A program made the translations under genes and the position numbers. Below, in pieces: positions 1 through 6,283 of a stretch of 6,283 nucleotides of DNA. Below the pieces are notes generated by a model. It searched no databases and had not been told where the DNA came from. It worked only from the letters and a program-made list of their open reading frames with translations. The stretch's first letter is position 1, and every line of letters starts with the position of its first letter. The stretch lies in NCBI GenBank assembly GCA_002711145.1, contig PAHS01000023.1, positions 36,337 through 42,619 on the forward strand, read 5' to 3'. The stretch comes from Marinovum sp. GTDB taxonomy: Bacteria > Pseudomonadota > Alphaproteobacteria > Rhodobacterales > Rhodobacteraceae.

Positions 1-177
1 GATCATGGAAATGATCCGACGTGGAATGGCTCTGAGCACACTAGGGAAAATGTTCCTGTTCTGATCGTTGGCGCTTCTCCGACGATAAATCAAAAAGTGA
101 ATTTTGCTGATGTTGCTGCCACGGTTGCTAATTTTATGAGTATACCTACAATTGGTCCCGGAAAGAGTATCTTATGA
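1..177 (+). CDS. deoB: Phosphopentomutase, C-terminal end (partial)
   Basis: The frame is open from base 1 to a TGA at 175-177 and gives 58 residues, starting DHGNDPTWNGSEHTRENVPV. This matches the conserved C-terminal metal-binding segment of DeoB (DHGxDPTxxGxxHTRExxPVL). By family knowledge the Asp-His pair and the His 11 residues later bind the Mn2+ ions of this alkaline-phosphatase-superfamily mutase; here they are visible residues 1, 2 and 13. The cytosolic enzyme interconverts (deoxy)ribose-1-phosphate and (deoxy)ribose-5-phosphate, feeding the sugar released by nucleoside phosphorylases into central metabolism. The tail ending GPGKSIL is also typical of the family. The N-terminal bulk, roughly 340 residues, lies outside the window. 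Its stop overlaps the start of add as ATGA, indicating translational coupling. The short length reflects the window edge and is not a sign of a pseudogene. Confidence 0.93.
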   Translation, partial: DHGNDPTWNGSEHTRENVPVLIVGASPTINQKVNFADVAATVANFMSIPTIGPGKSIL

Positions 178-1172
178 ACATAAGAAAATTACCCAAAATT
201 GAACTTCATTTACATCTTGAAGGTGCAGCGCCGCCGAATTTCATACGTCAATTAGCATTTGAAAAGAATATTGATTTAACACAAATATTTAATGCTAACG
301 GTGATTACTGCTTTTCAAATTTTAACGAATTTTTAGCAACATATGAAGCAGCGTGTCAGGTTTTAAAAGAACCGGAAGACTTTCATCGGCTGACCCGTTC
401 GATATTGGAAAAATCGGCAGAAAATGGTGTTATTTATACAGAAGTTTTTATATCTCCAGATTTCTGTGGTGGGGGAGATTTAACGGCATGGAAGGAATAT
501 CTAGCGGCGATAGAGGAGGCTGCAAATAGTGCAAAAGAAGATTTAGGTATAGAAATGCGAGGGATAGTCACTTGCATTCGGCATAATGGGCCTTCTATAG
601 CAAAAAAGGCATCGATTTGCGCCGCAGAAACCGCTTCTAATTTTGTTATAGGTTTCGGGATGGGCGGTGATGAGCTGGTTGGCACCCAAGGAGACTTTAC
701 ATACTCTTTCAATATGGCTGACGAGGCTGGTTTAGGATTAACCACTCATGCGGGTGAATGGGGTGGAGCAGAGAGTGTGAGGCAGGCCTTGCAAGATCTC
801 CGCGTCACTCGTCTGGGCCATGGCATTCAGATAATCGACGATACAAACTTAATTCGAGAAGCGATCGATAAAAAAATAACATTAGAAGTCTGTCCGGGAT
901 CAAATGTATCACTAGGTATATTTGAGAATCTCTCAATGCATCCGATTAATTCACTGTTAAAAAGTGGTCTCCTAGTTACTGTTTCTACAGATGATCCTCC
1001 GTTCTTTAATACAACTATGACCAGTGAATATAATAATCTGAGAGATGTTTTTGATTGGGATGAAGATATCTTCAAACTTATAAATCAAAACGCAATTCAC
1101 GCTGCTTTTTGTGGCGAGGAACAAAAATTAATTTTACTTGAGAGGATAAATTCTGCATGGACCAAAACCTAA
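174..1172 (+). CDS. add: Adenosine deaminase
   Basis: A 332-residue protein of the metal-dependent ADA family, close to the usual bacterial length. It hydrolyses adenosine and deoxyadenosine to inosine and deoxyinosine plus ammonia in the cytosol. The catalytic set is complete: HLHLEG with zinc ligands H12 and H14; substrate-loop GMGGDE (162-167); [11 protein letters not shown] with zinc ligand H192 near the start and catalytic E195; RLGHGIQ with H216; CPGSNVSLG (240-248); and STDDPPFF with D273, a zinc ligand, and D274. The start is supported by a GGAAAGAG ribosome-binding site (160-167) six bases upstream and by the ATGA overlap with deoB. The 3' end overlaps upp by 16 nt. The [12 protein letters not shown] start and [10 protein letters not shown] segment (95-103) resemble Rhodobacteraceae ADA proteins as I remember them. 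Adenine deaminase of the same superfamily is the main alternative, but the deoB/upp context and these motifs favour adenosine deaminase. Confidence 0.93.
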   Translation: MNIRKLPKIELHLHLEGAAPPNFIRQLAFEKNIDLTQIFNANGDYCFSNFNEFLATYEAACQVLKEPEDFHRLTRSILEKSAENGVIYTEVFISPDFCGGGDLTAWKEYLAAIEEAANSAKEDLGIEMRGIVTCIRHNGPSIAKKASICAAETASNFVIGFGMGGDELVGTQGDFTYSFNMADEAGLGLTTHAGEWGGAESVRQALQDLRVTRLGHGIQIIDDTNLIREAIDKKITLEVCPGSNVSLGIFENLSMHPINSLLKSGLLVTVSTDDPPFFNTTMTSEYNNLRDVFDWDEDIFKLINQNAIHAAFCGEEQKLILLERINSAWTKT

Positions 1173-1789
1173 TTATAGTTGACCATCCATTAGTCCAACA
1201 TAAACTTACCCTAATGCGAGAAAAAGAAACACCAACTGCATTATTTCGACAATTATTACGCGAAATAAGCCAGTTTCTTGCCTATGAAGTAACTCGTGAA
1301 CTCCCCACGCGCTTAAAAAAAATCAATACACCTCTAGTTCCAATGGACGCACCCGTCATGGCGGGTAAAAAGCTAGCTTTGGTATCCATTCTAAGAGCTG
1401 GAAATGGCTTACTTGATGGCGTGTTGGAATTGATTCCGTCTGCTCGTGTTGGCTTTGTCGGTCTTTATAGGGATGAGGAAACATTGCAGCCGGTGGAGTA
1501 CTATTTTAAGGTCCCTGACAGTCTTGAGGATCGAGTAGTTATTGCGGTAGACCCGATGCTTGCAACGGGAAACTCATCTGCAGCAGCTATTCAACGCCTC
1601 AAAGAAGCTGGAGCTAGGGATATAAGATTTTTGTGCTTGCTGGCAGCGCCAGAAGGGGTGGAGAGAATGCAAGCGGCTCATCCAGACGTTCCGATTGTAA
1701 CAGCTGCGCTAGACGAGAAGTTAAATGAGCATGGTTATATCGTGCCAGGATTAGGTGATGCTGGTGATCGAATGTTTGGAACAAAATAA
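1157..1789 (+). CDS. upp: Uracil phosphoribosyltransferase
   Basis: A 210-residue protein of typical Upp length. It transfers phosphoribose from PRPP to uracil, giving UMP and pyrophosphate, which is the pyrimidine salvage step in the cytosol. Diagnostic segments are an N-terminal [14 protein letters not shown] (8-21), the catalytic-loop region [12 protein letters not shown] (77-88) followed by [16 protein letters not shown] (101-116), the PRPP-binding loop [13 protein letters not shown] (128-140), and the C-terminal uracil-binding loop [13 protein letters not shown] (193-205). I see no missing key residue or frameshift. The ATG at 1157 lies inside the end of add and is preceded by GAGAGGA (1140-1146) with a 10-base spacer, so ribosomes finishing add can reinitiate here. 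It is the last gene of the salvage cluster, and the next gene is convergent, ending 31 bases downstream. Confidence 0.95.
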   Translation: MDQNLIIVDHPLVQHKLTLMREKETPTALFRQLLREISQFLAYEVTRELPTRLKKINTPLVPMDAPVMAGKKLALVSILRAGNGLLDGVLELIPSARVGFVGLYRDEETLQPVEYYFKVPDSLEDRVVIAVDPMLATGNSSAAAIQRLKEAGARDIRFLCLLAAPEGVERMQAAHPDVPIVTAALDEKLNEHGYIVPGLGDAGDRMFGTK

Positions 1790-1819
1790 AATTTTTTTCT
1801 GAGGCAAGAGTATATAGTA

Positions 1820-2839
1820 TTAGCCGCCGCAGATAGTTTGCAGGGCAAGCCATGCACTATCATCCAAACTCGGCTTTCTAACTTTTTGTGATATTTTTTC
1901 ACTATTGATCATAAATTGTGTGCTTTGGCCTGTCACATCAATTGCGTAAGAGTAAGGTAAAGCCGAAATTGCTCTTTTGTTGAATTCGTTCATAAGAATT
2001 TCTAGGTCTATATCTACTTGCTTTTTGATTATCCAGTCTTTTGAAAATCCCCTCAGGGTGCTGGCATCTGGACTTTTACCTAATAGAAACTGAATTATTT
2101 CAATGTTATTCATTTGTTTCATTAGTTCGTCCAACGCATTACTTTTTGCTTCTCTTTGTATCTGTGCTAAAATATGGCCCGCTACCACATCAGGGTCATC
2201 AAAGTCTTCAACAAGTGCTTTTGAGACAACTATAATTTTTCCTGGCAGATGTATCGCTTCAATTGTTTCACTTGGAACTATATAAAAACTGTATTCTTCT
2301 AAGCCCAAGTTTGAACTAAATTTGTCCAATGCAATTATTCCAAGTTCTCTCGAGCATGGTGCGCCAACGAATGATATGAATTCGTTAAAAACAGCTTTAC
2401 CCATCTCCTGCTCTCTGACTTCTGGAATTATTTTTTGGGTATAATCACGAAGTGCGGCTGGAAGCCAAAAAATACTTAATCCCAAAATTACAATTAAAAT
2501 TGAAGCTAAGCTAAAGATACGCAACCGACCAGGCTTTGGTCGCCTGCGATCTACGGCTTTCATTAATTTCTCAATAGCTTTCGCCATTTCATTTTCGTTA
2601 CTACCTAACTCAAGAATTTCCCCAGGGTCCCCAACCGGATGATATAACTTACTTCCATCCTTAGATTGGGTGACTGCCAGTGCAGCAAGCGACCAGTGAG
2701 CAAGAGGCTTTTCATTTATGTCAGTTATAACTAACGATGACTCACCAATTGATATTATTACATCAAGCCTCTGAGCTTCAGCACTCTTGCGCCAAATACC
2801 CGTTGCTTCCAATCTTTGATACTGGGTTAAGGCAGTCAT
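1820..2839 (-). CDS. Uncharacterised single-pass membrane protein with degenerate M48-like domain
   Basis: A 339-residue protein of unknown function. Residues 1-96 form a soluble, probably beta-rich cytoplasmic domain containing the segment ending LAHWSLAAL. A basic stretch DRRRPKPGRLR (97-107) is followed by one hydrophobic helix (about 108-126). By the positive-inside rule the rest (127-339) should be periplasmic. That part has the layout of an M48 peptidase core: an AIHLPGKIIVVSKALVED segment (195-212), then DPDVVAGHILAQIQRE (215-230) where the HExxH helix would be. The glutamate and second histidine are missing (GHILAQ, 221-226), so peptidase activity is unlikely. The only two cysteines, C161 and C337, both fall in the periplasmic part. 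From memory, similar hypothetical proteins occur in Rhodobacteraceae. The start gives MTALTQYQRLEATG, which matches that recalled family, although no good Shine-Dalgarno precedes it. It lies 49 nt downstream of the acyl-CoA synthetase gene. Its reality as a gene is secure; the M48 relationship is inference. Confidence 0.85.
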   Translation of the reverse strand: MTALTQYQRLEATGIWRKSAEAQRLDVIISIGESSLVITDINEKPLAHWSLAALAVTQSKDGSKLYHPVGDPGEILELGSNENEMAKAIEKLMKAVDRRRPKPGRLRIFSLASILIVILGLSIFWLPAALRDYTQKIIPEVREQEMGKAVFNEFISFVGAPCSRELGIIALDKFSSNLGLEEYSFYIVPSETIEAIHLPGKIIVVSKALVEDFDDPDVVAGHILAQIQREAKSNALDELMKQMNNIEIIQFLLGKSPDASTLRGFSKDWIIKKQVDIDLEILMNEFNKRAISALPYSYAIDVTGQSTQFMINSEKISQKVRKPSLDDSAWLALQTICGG

Positions 2840-2858
2840 ATTTGTCTACTTATTAGAT

Positions 2859-2872
2859 TTGGGTTAACGCAA
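2859..2872 (-). promoter_or_regulatory. GTTAAC-centred near-palindrome upstream of the membrane protein gene (putative operator)
   Basis: TTGGGTTAACGCAA is a 14-base inverted repeat with one mismatched pair, in the 49-base gap before the gene starting at 2839. Its GTTAAC core (2863-2868) is 24 bases upstream of the start codon, exactly the offset seen for the related site at 4542-4551. A regulator-binding role is inference only; short AT-rich palindromes also arise by chance. Confidence 0.2.
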
Positions 2873-2888
2873 TCATTTAGGCCAGTCG

Positions 2889-4520
2889 CTATGATAATTC
2901 CTTTGCGACTTTTCGGAGTTCGAATTTTTGTATCTTGCCGGTAGATGTTTTTGGTAATTCACAGAATATGATTTTTTTGGGGCACTTAAACCCTGCTATT
3001 TTTGAACGTGAAAAATCAATTAACTCATCCTCGCTTGTGACAGTTTTCGGTAGAAGCTCTACAAAAGCGCATGGTACTTCCCCCCACTTCTCATCAGGCA
3101 TAGCAACAACTGCACAAAGAGATACGCTTTCATGAGCCATCAGGACACCTTCAACCTCCACTGAACTAATATTTTCGCCACCAGAAATAATAATATCTTT
3201 TGCTCGGTCAGCTATTTGTATATAGCTATCCGAGTGCTGGATTGCTATGTCTCCAGAGTGGAAATAGCCACCTTTAAAAGCTGAATTTGTCGCCTCTTTA
3301 TTTTTGTAGTATCCTTTCATAACTGAATTACCACGGATCATTATTTCACCCTGGGTAGCACTATCCATTGGAATTTGTTCCATTTTATCGTCCATAACGG
3401 TGATATCTTCCATCATAGGCATAGCGACGCCTTGCCGCGCTTTGATAGTTGCTCGTTCCTCATCTGTAACACTGGCCCAATCGTTATCTTGCCATAAACA
3501 TTCGGTAACATGTCCGTAGGTTTCAGTTAAGCCATAGACCTGGGTGACATTGAAACCTAATTTTTCCATTTTGTCCAAAGTAGCAGGTGCGGGTGGGGCG
3601 CCAGCTGTGAAAACTTCTACTTTATGTTCAAAAGGCTTTCTTTCCTGTTGATCAGCATTCACAATCAAGTTGAGTACGATTGGTGCCCCACCAAAAAATG
3701 CAACTTTTTCTTCTGAAATAGCATTGTAAATCGCTGTTGCAGAGATTTCTCTACAACAAACTAACTTACCCCCAACCATAGGCATAAGCCATGTGTGGTT
3801 CCACCCGTTACAATGAAAAAGTGGAACTATAGTTAAAAAGACAGGGAATATTTGCATTCGCCACGAGACCACCGTTCCCATAGTCATCAAATAGGCGCCA
3901 CGATGATGATAGACCACTCCTTTTGGTCGCCCAGTAGTCCCTGAGGTGTAATTTAATGCAAGGCTTTCCCATTCATCCTGGGGCATCAGCCATTTAAAAT
4001 TTTTGTCGCCTGACGATAAAAATTGTTCATAGGATCTATATTTTCCGCTACTCTCAAATCCTGCGCTGGAATCTGGAACCTCTATAATCAAAGGAGCCTT
4101 TTCTCCCATTTGGGCACATGCACTTTCTGCAAGTGGTAAAAATTGCGAGTCTACTAGAACAACTTTGGCTTCTCCGTGATCAAAAATATAGGAAACTGTA
4201 TCCACGTCCAAGCGAGTATTTATCGTATTCAAAACAGCGCCACATGCGGGTACCCCGAAATGGGCCTCAGCTTGTGCAGGAACATTTGGTAAAATAGTCG
4301 CCACAACGCTTCCAGGTTTTATACCAACTGAAACTAGTGCAGAAGCAAGTTGACTACAGCGAGCATGATATTCCGCATAATTTACCCGATGCTTATTGTA
4401 TACGACTGCAGTGCGCGTTGGGAATACTTTTACTGCTCGTTGCAAGTGTGATAAAGGAGTTAAAGGAACAAAGTTTGCCGGAGTTTTGTCTAATCCTGTT
4501 TCATCGTCCATCCAGCCCAT
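2889..4520 (-). CDS. AMP-forming acyl-CoA synthetase (short/medium-chain, possibly DmdB-like)
   Basis: A 543-residue member of the ANL adenylating superfamily. It should activate a carboxylic acid with ATP and CoA, via an acyl-AMP, to acyl-CoA in the cytosol. The core motifs are intact: P-loop YTSGTTGRPKG (191-201), HCNGW (236-240), YGLTET (329-334), HSGD with D424, hinge region RAKDIIISGGENIS (439-452), and PKTSTGKIQK with catalytic K529. The N-terminus MGWMDDETGLDKTPANFVPLTPL and overall length resemble the alphaproteobacterial group that includes 3-methylmercaptopropionyl-CoA ligase (DmdB), as well as other fatty acyl-CoA ligases related to plant AAE proteins. The substrate cannot be fixed from sequence. 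The ATG at 4518-4520 has GAGG (minus strand, 4531-4534) ten bases upstream. It follows the FadB-like gene on the same strand by 140 nt, which suits fatty-acid or other acyl-CoA catabolism. Confidence 0.9.
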   Translation of the reverse strand: MGWMDDETGLDKTPANFVPLTPLSHLQRAVKVFPTRTAVVYNKHRVNYAEYHARCSQLASALVSVGIKPGSVVATILPNVPAQAEAHFGVPACGAVLNTINTRLDVDTVSYIFDHGEAKVVLVDSQFLPLAESACAQMGEKAPLIIEVPDSSAGFESSGKYRSYEQFLSSGDKNFKWLMPQDEWESLALNYTSGTTGRPKGVVYHHRGAYLMTMGTVVSWRMQIFPVFLTIVPLFHCNGWNHTWLMPMVGGKLVCCREISATAIYNAISEEKVAFFGGAPIVLNLIVNADQQERKPFEHKVEVFTAGAPPAPATLDKMEKLGFNVTQVYGLTETYGHVTECLWQDNDWASVTDEERATIKARQGVAMPMMEDITVMDDKMEQIPMDSATQGEIMIRGNSVMKGYYKNKEATNSAFKGGYFHSGDIAIQHSDSYIQIADRAKDIIISGGENISSVEVEGVLMAHESVSLCAVVAMPDEKWGEVPCAFVELLPKTVTSEDELIDFSRSKIAGFKCPKKIIFCELPKTSTGKIQKFELRKVAKELS

Positions 4521-4541
4521 GTCAGTTTAGCCTCGCATTGT

Positions 4542-4551
4542 TTGTTAACAA
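4542..4551 (-). promoter_or_regulatory. TTGTTAACAA palindrome upstream of the acyl-CoA synthetase gene (putative operator)
   Basis: A perfect 10-base palindrome. Its GTTAAC core (4544-4549) is 24 bases upstream of the ATG at 4520, matching the offset of the similar site before the next gene. It would sit close to the transcription start of the candidate promoter at 4563-4591, where a repressor could act. A perfect 10-base palindrome is expected several times by chance in a window this size, so function is unproven. Confidence 0.22.
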
Positions 4552-4562
4552 GTTCGTATCTT

Positions 4563-4591
4563 AATAAAGCTAAATTTAATAACTTTTGCAA
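4563..4591 (-). promoter_or_regulatory. Candidate sigma-70-type promoter for the acyl-CoA synthetase gene
   Basis: On the minus strand, TTGCAA (4586-4591) and TTTATT (4563-4568) are separated by 17 bases. Each matches four of six consensus positions. The 140-nt gap after the FadB-like gene is long enough for a separate promoter, but the region is AT-rich and weak matches are expected by chance. Confidence 0.2.
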
Positions 4592-4660
4592 CTCAACTAA
4601 GCTTGGAAGGAAAAATTTCTTTTTCAGAGCATACTTCTTCGATCATTTATAAAGATTTGC

Positions 4661-6283
4661 TTAACTTTCTGGAGAAAATCTATCGTAAAAGGCCTCATTA
4701 TTTTTTCCCAGCTCAGCTAGAATAGGGGGACACTTAAACCTTGGACCGTAAGTTTCACATAATACCTTACATCGTTCCGTGGCGTATGGAGTCCCCAGGA
4801 TATCTAACCAACTTAATGGGCCACCGGACCATGGAGCAAATCCCCACCCTAAAATGGCACCCACATCACCTTCTCTAATATCCATTAGCACGCCTTCTTC
4901 CAATGCCCGAACGGCTTCAAGAGCCTGAATGAACATAAGTCTGTGTTGTACATCTATGAAAGCAATTTTCTTTGTTGATAATGGGAATTTTTTCTCTAAA
5001 CCATTCCAAAAACCTTCTCTTTTGCCTTTTTCATTATAATTATAAAATCCTTCGCCAGCCTTCCTTCCTAGACGACCTTTGCTTTCCATCCAAAACAAAA
5101 TTTCGTCAATTTGCTCATTTGGATAAGATGCACCCATAGCCGCTTTTGTAGCACGCGCGATTTTTGCTCCCAGTTCTATGGAAGTTTCATCGACAAGTTG
5201 TATTGGTCCAAGAGGAAATCCTAACTGCTTAGCGGCACTTTCAATAATACTTGGGGGTATCCCCTCTGTTATCATTCTTAGTCCTTCATTTAGGTAAGGT
5301 ATTATACAGCGATTAGCGTAGAAGAACCTTGCGTCGTTAACTACGATGGGAGTCTTTTTGATTTGTCGAACGAAGTCTAAGGCTTTTGCAACCGCTCTTG
5401 CTTCAGTTTTTTTCCCTTTGATGATTTCAACGAGCAACATTTTTTCAACCGGACTAAAAAAATGTATTCCAATATAGTTTTCAGGATATTTGCTTGCATT
5501 AGCTAATTCACTAATTGGAAGAGTTGACGTATTAGATGCAAATATACAGTCTTTTGGGATTACTTCTATAACTGCCTTTGTGACGTCAGATTTAACTTTT
5601 GCATCTTCAAAAACTGCTTCGATAACTAAATCTGCCTCTGAAAGGTTTGTATAATCATTCGTGGCTAAAATGCGGGTTAGAGTTTCTTCTTTTATTTTAT
5701 CAGATATTTTTCCACGGTTTATACCGTCAGTCAGATATTTTTTAGAATAGCTCTTACCTTTATCTGCAGCTGTTTGATCTCTATCAACCAGTATCACATT
5801 AATACCGGCTTGTGCTGCTACGAGTGCTATGCCTGCACCCATCATGCCAGCGCCTAAAATTCCAACTGTCTTAACACGCTGGTCGGGTACCTCTTTTGGA
5901 CGAACGGCGCCCTTTTCTAGAGCCCCTTTGCTAATGAATAGACTTCTAATCATGGCTGATGACGATGGGTTCATAACAATATTTGTAAACCAGCGAGCCT
6001 CAATCCGCAGTGCCGTATCAAAAGGTACTAACGAACCTTCATATATAGCACTCATCATTGCTTTCGCTGCGGGGTAAGCACCCATGGTTTTACCATTCAC
6101 CATAGCAGAAGCACCTACAAAAGTCATAAATCCAGACGGAGAATATGGTGCGCCGCCTGGTAATTTATACCCTTTCTGATCCCAAGGTTTCACTATATCG
6201 AAATCTCTCGCCACCAATATCCAAGCTTTAGCATCTGCCATTGGGTTATCGCTGACTTCATCGATAAGCCCTGATGATTTTGC
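4661..6283 (-). CDS. FadB/FadJ-like multifunctional beta-oxidation enzyme, 3-hydroxyacyl-CoA dehydrogenase part (partial)
   Basis: The frame stays open to the window edge, giving 540 residues of a longer protein. The Met encoded at 6239-6241 is internal, because upstream codons continue in frame as AKSSGLIDEVSDNP, like the end of an enoyl-CoA hydratase domain. Numbering from that Met: the linker runs to about 120; the Rossmann NAD site VGILGAGMMGAG spans 126-137; S239 (NTST), H260 (HFFSP) and E272 (VEII) have the spacing of the FadB catalytic Ser/His/Glu; VNDARFFYANR (301-311) begins the C-terminal dehydrogenase domain; and a second C-terminal repeat includes EGVLMDIREGDVGAILGWGF (449-468). 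The full enzyme would hydrate 2-enoyl-CoA and oxidise L-3-hydroxyacyl-CoA with NAD+. The hydratase active site lies outside the window, so that activity is inferred from architecture. FadB, FadJ and FadN names are used variably for such proteins, so no symbol is given. Confidence 0.93.
   Translation of the reverse strand, partial: AKSSGLIDEVSDNPMADAKAWILVARDFDIVKPWDQKGYKLPGGAPYSPSGFMTFVGASAMVNGKTMGAYPAAKAMMSAIYEGSLVPFDTALRIEARWFTNIVMNPSSSAMIRSLFISKGALEKGAVRPKEVPDQRVKTVGILGAGMMGAGIALVAAQAGINVILVDRDQTAADKGKSYSKKYLTDGINRGKISDKIKEETLTRILATNDYTNLSEADLVIEAVFEDAKVKSDVTKAVIEVIPKDCIFASNTSTLPISELANASKYPENYIGIHFFSPVEKMLLVEIIKGKKTEARAVAKALDFVRQIKKTPIVVNDARFFYANRCIIPYLNEGLRMITEGIPPSIIESAAKQLGFPLGPIQLVDETSIELGAKIARATKAAMGASYPNEQIDEILFWMESKGRLGRKAGEGFYNYNEKGKREGFWNGLEKKFPLSTKKIAFIDVQHRLMFIQALEAVRALEEGVLMDIREGDVGAILGWGFAPWSGGPLSWLDILGTPYATERCKVLCETYGPRFKCPPILAELGKNNEAFYDRFSPES

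Noticed and set aside
434..745. Open frame of 103 codons on the minus strand inside add.
   Set aside because: It lies fully within the well-supported adenosine deaminase gene, and its translation has no recognisable domain.
1790..1819. Possible bidirectional terminator between the convergent upp and membrane protein genes, with a run of seven T at 1792-1798.
   Set aside because: No GC-rich stem precedes the T run on either strand. Only a 4-bp TGTT/AACA pairing could be found, so an intrinsic terminator cannot be supported.
1614..1853. Minus-strand open frame spanning the end of upp and the end of the membrane protein gene.
   Set aside because: It overlaps two secure genes and shows no family resemblance.
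4337..4564. Plus-strand open frame of 75 codons, antisense to the start of the acyl-CoA synthetase gene and reaching into the gap.
   Set aside because: Most of it is the complement of conserved coding sequence, and its product looks like no known protein.
4604..4626. GAAAAA-TTTC-TTTTTC inverted repeat after the FadB-like gene.
   Set aside because: The stem is almost entirely A-T pairs and no U-tract follows in the direction of transcription, so it is likely an AT-rich coincidence.
6239..6241. ATG as the true start of the FadB-like gene.
   Set aside because: The reading frame continues upstream to the window edge with hydratase-like residues (AKSSGLIDEVSDNP), and a start here would leave the family without its N-terminal domain.

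Overview
This window looks like ordinary chromosomal DNA from an alphaproteobacterium, most likely a low-GC marine member of the Rhodobacteraceae/Roseobacter group. From recall, not from a search, the adenosine deaminase, the FadB-like protein and the uncharacterised membrane protein all resemble Rhodobacteraceae proteins. Examples are the [14 protein letters not shown] start of the deaminase, VNDARFFYANR in the FadB-like enzyme, and the MTALTQYQRLEATG-W start of the membrane protein. By eye the DNA is clearly AT-rich, which is unusual for that family and suggests a streamlined planktonic lineage.

The left third (1-1789, + strand) is the end of a nucleoside/nucleobase salvage operon: the C-terminus of phosphopentomutase (deoB), adenosine deaminase (add) and uracil phosphoribosyltransferase (upp). 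deoB and add share 4 nt (ATGA), and add and upp overlap by 16 nt, so the three are probably co-transcribed and translationally coupled. DeoB moves pentose phosphates between nucleoside breakdown and central metabolism, Add converts (deoxy)adenosine to (deoxy)inosine, and Upp recycles uracil to UMP. The promoter lies outside the window.

The remainder (1820-6283, - strand) converges on the salvage operon across a 30-nt gap. Reading in the direction of transcription it holds three genes. The first is a FadB/FadJ-like fatty-oxidation multifunctional enzyme that is cut at its N-terminus by the window edge. The second is an AMP-forming acyl-CoA synthetase, possibly DmdB-like. The third is a single-pass membrane protein of unknown function whose periplasmic domain looks like an M48 peptidase that has lost its HExxH site. 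The first two fit acyl-CoA activation and beta-oxidation. The role of the third is unknown.

I found no RNA genes, mobile elements, CRISPR arrays or convincing intrinsic terminators. I saw no evidence of an undescribed multi-gene system. The items most worth a second look are the degenerate peptidase-like protein and a GTTAAC-centred palindrome at an identical distance upstream of two successive - strand start codons.
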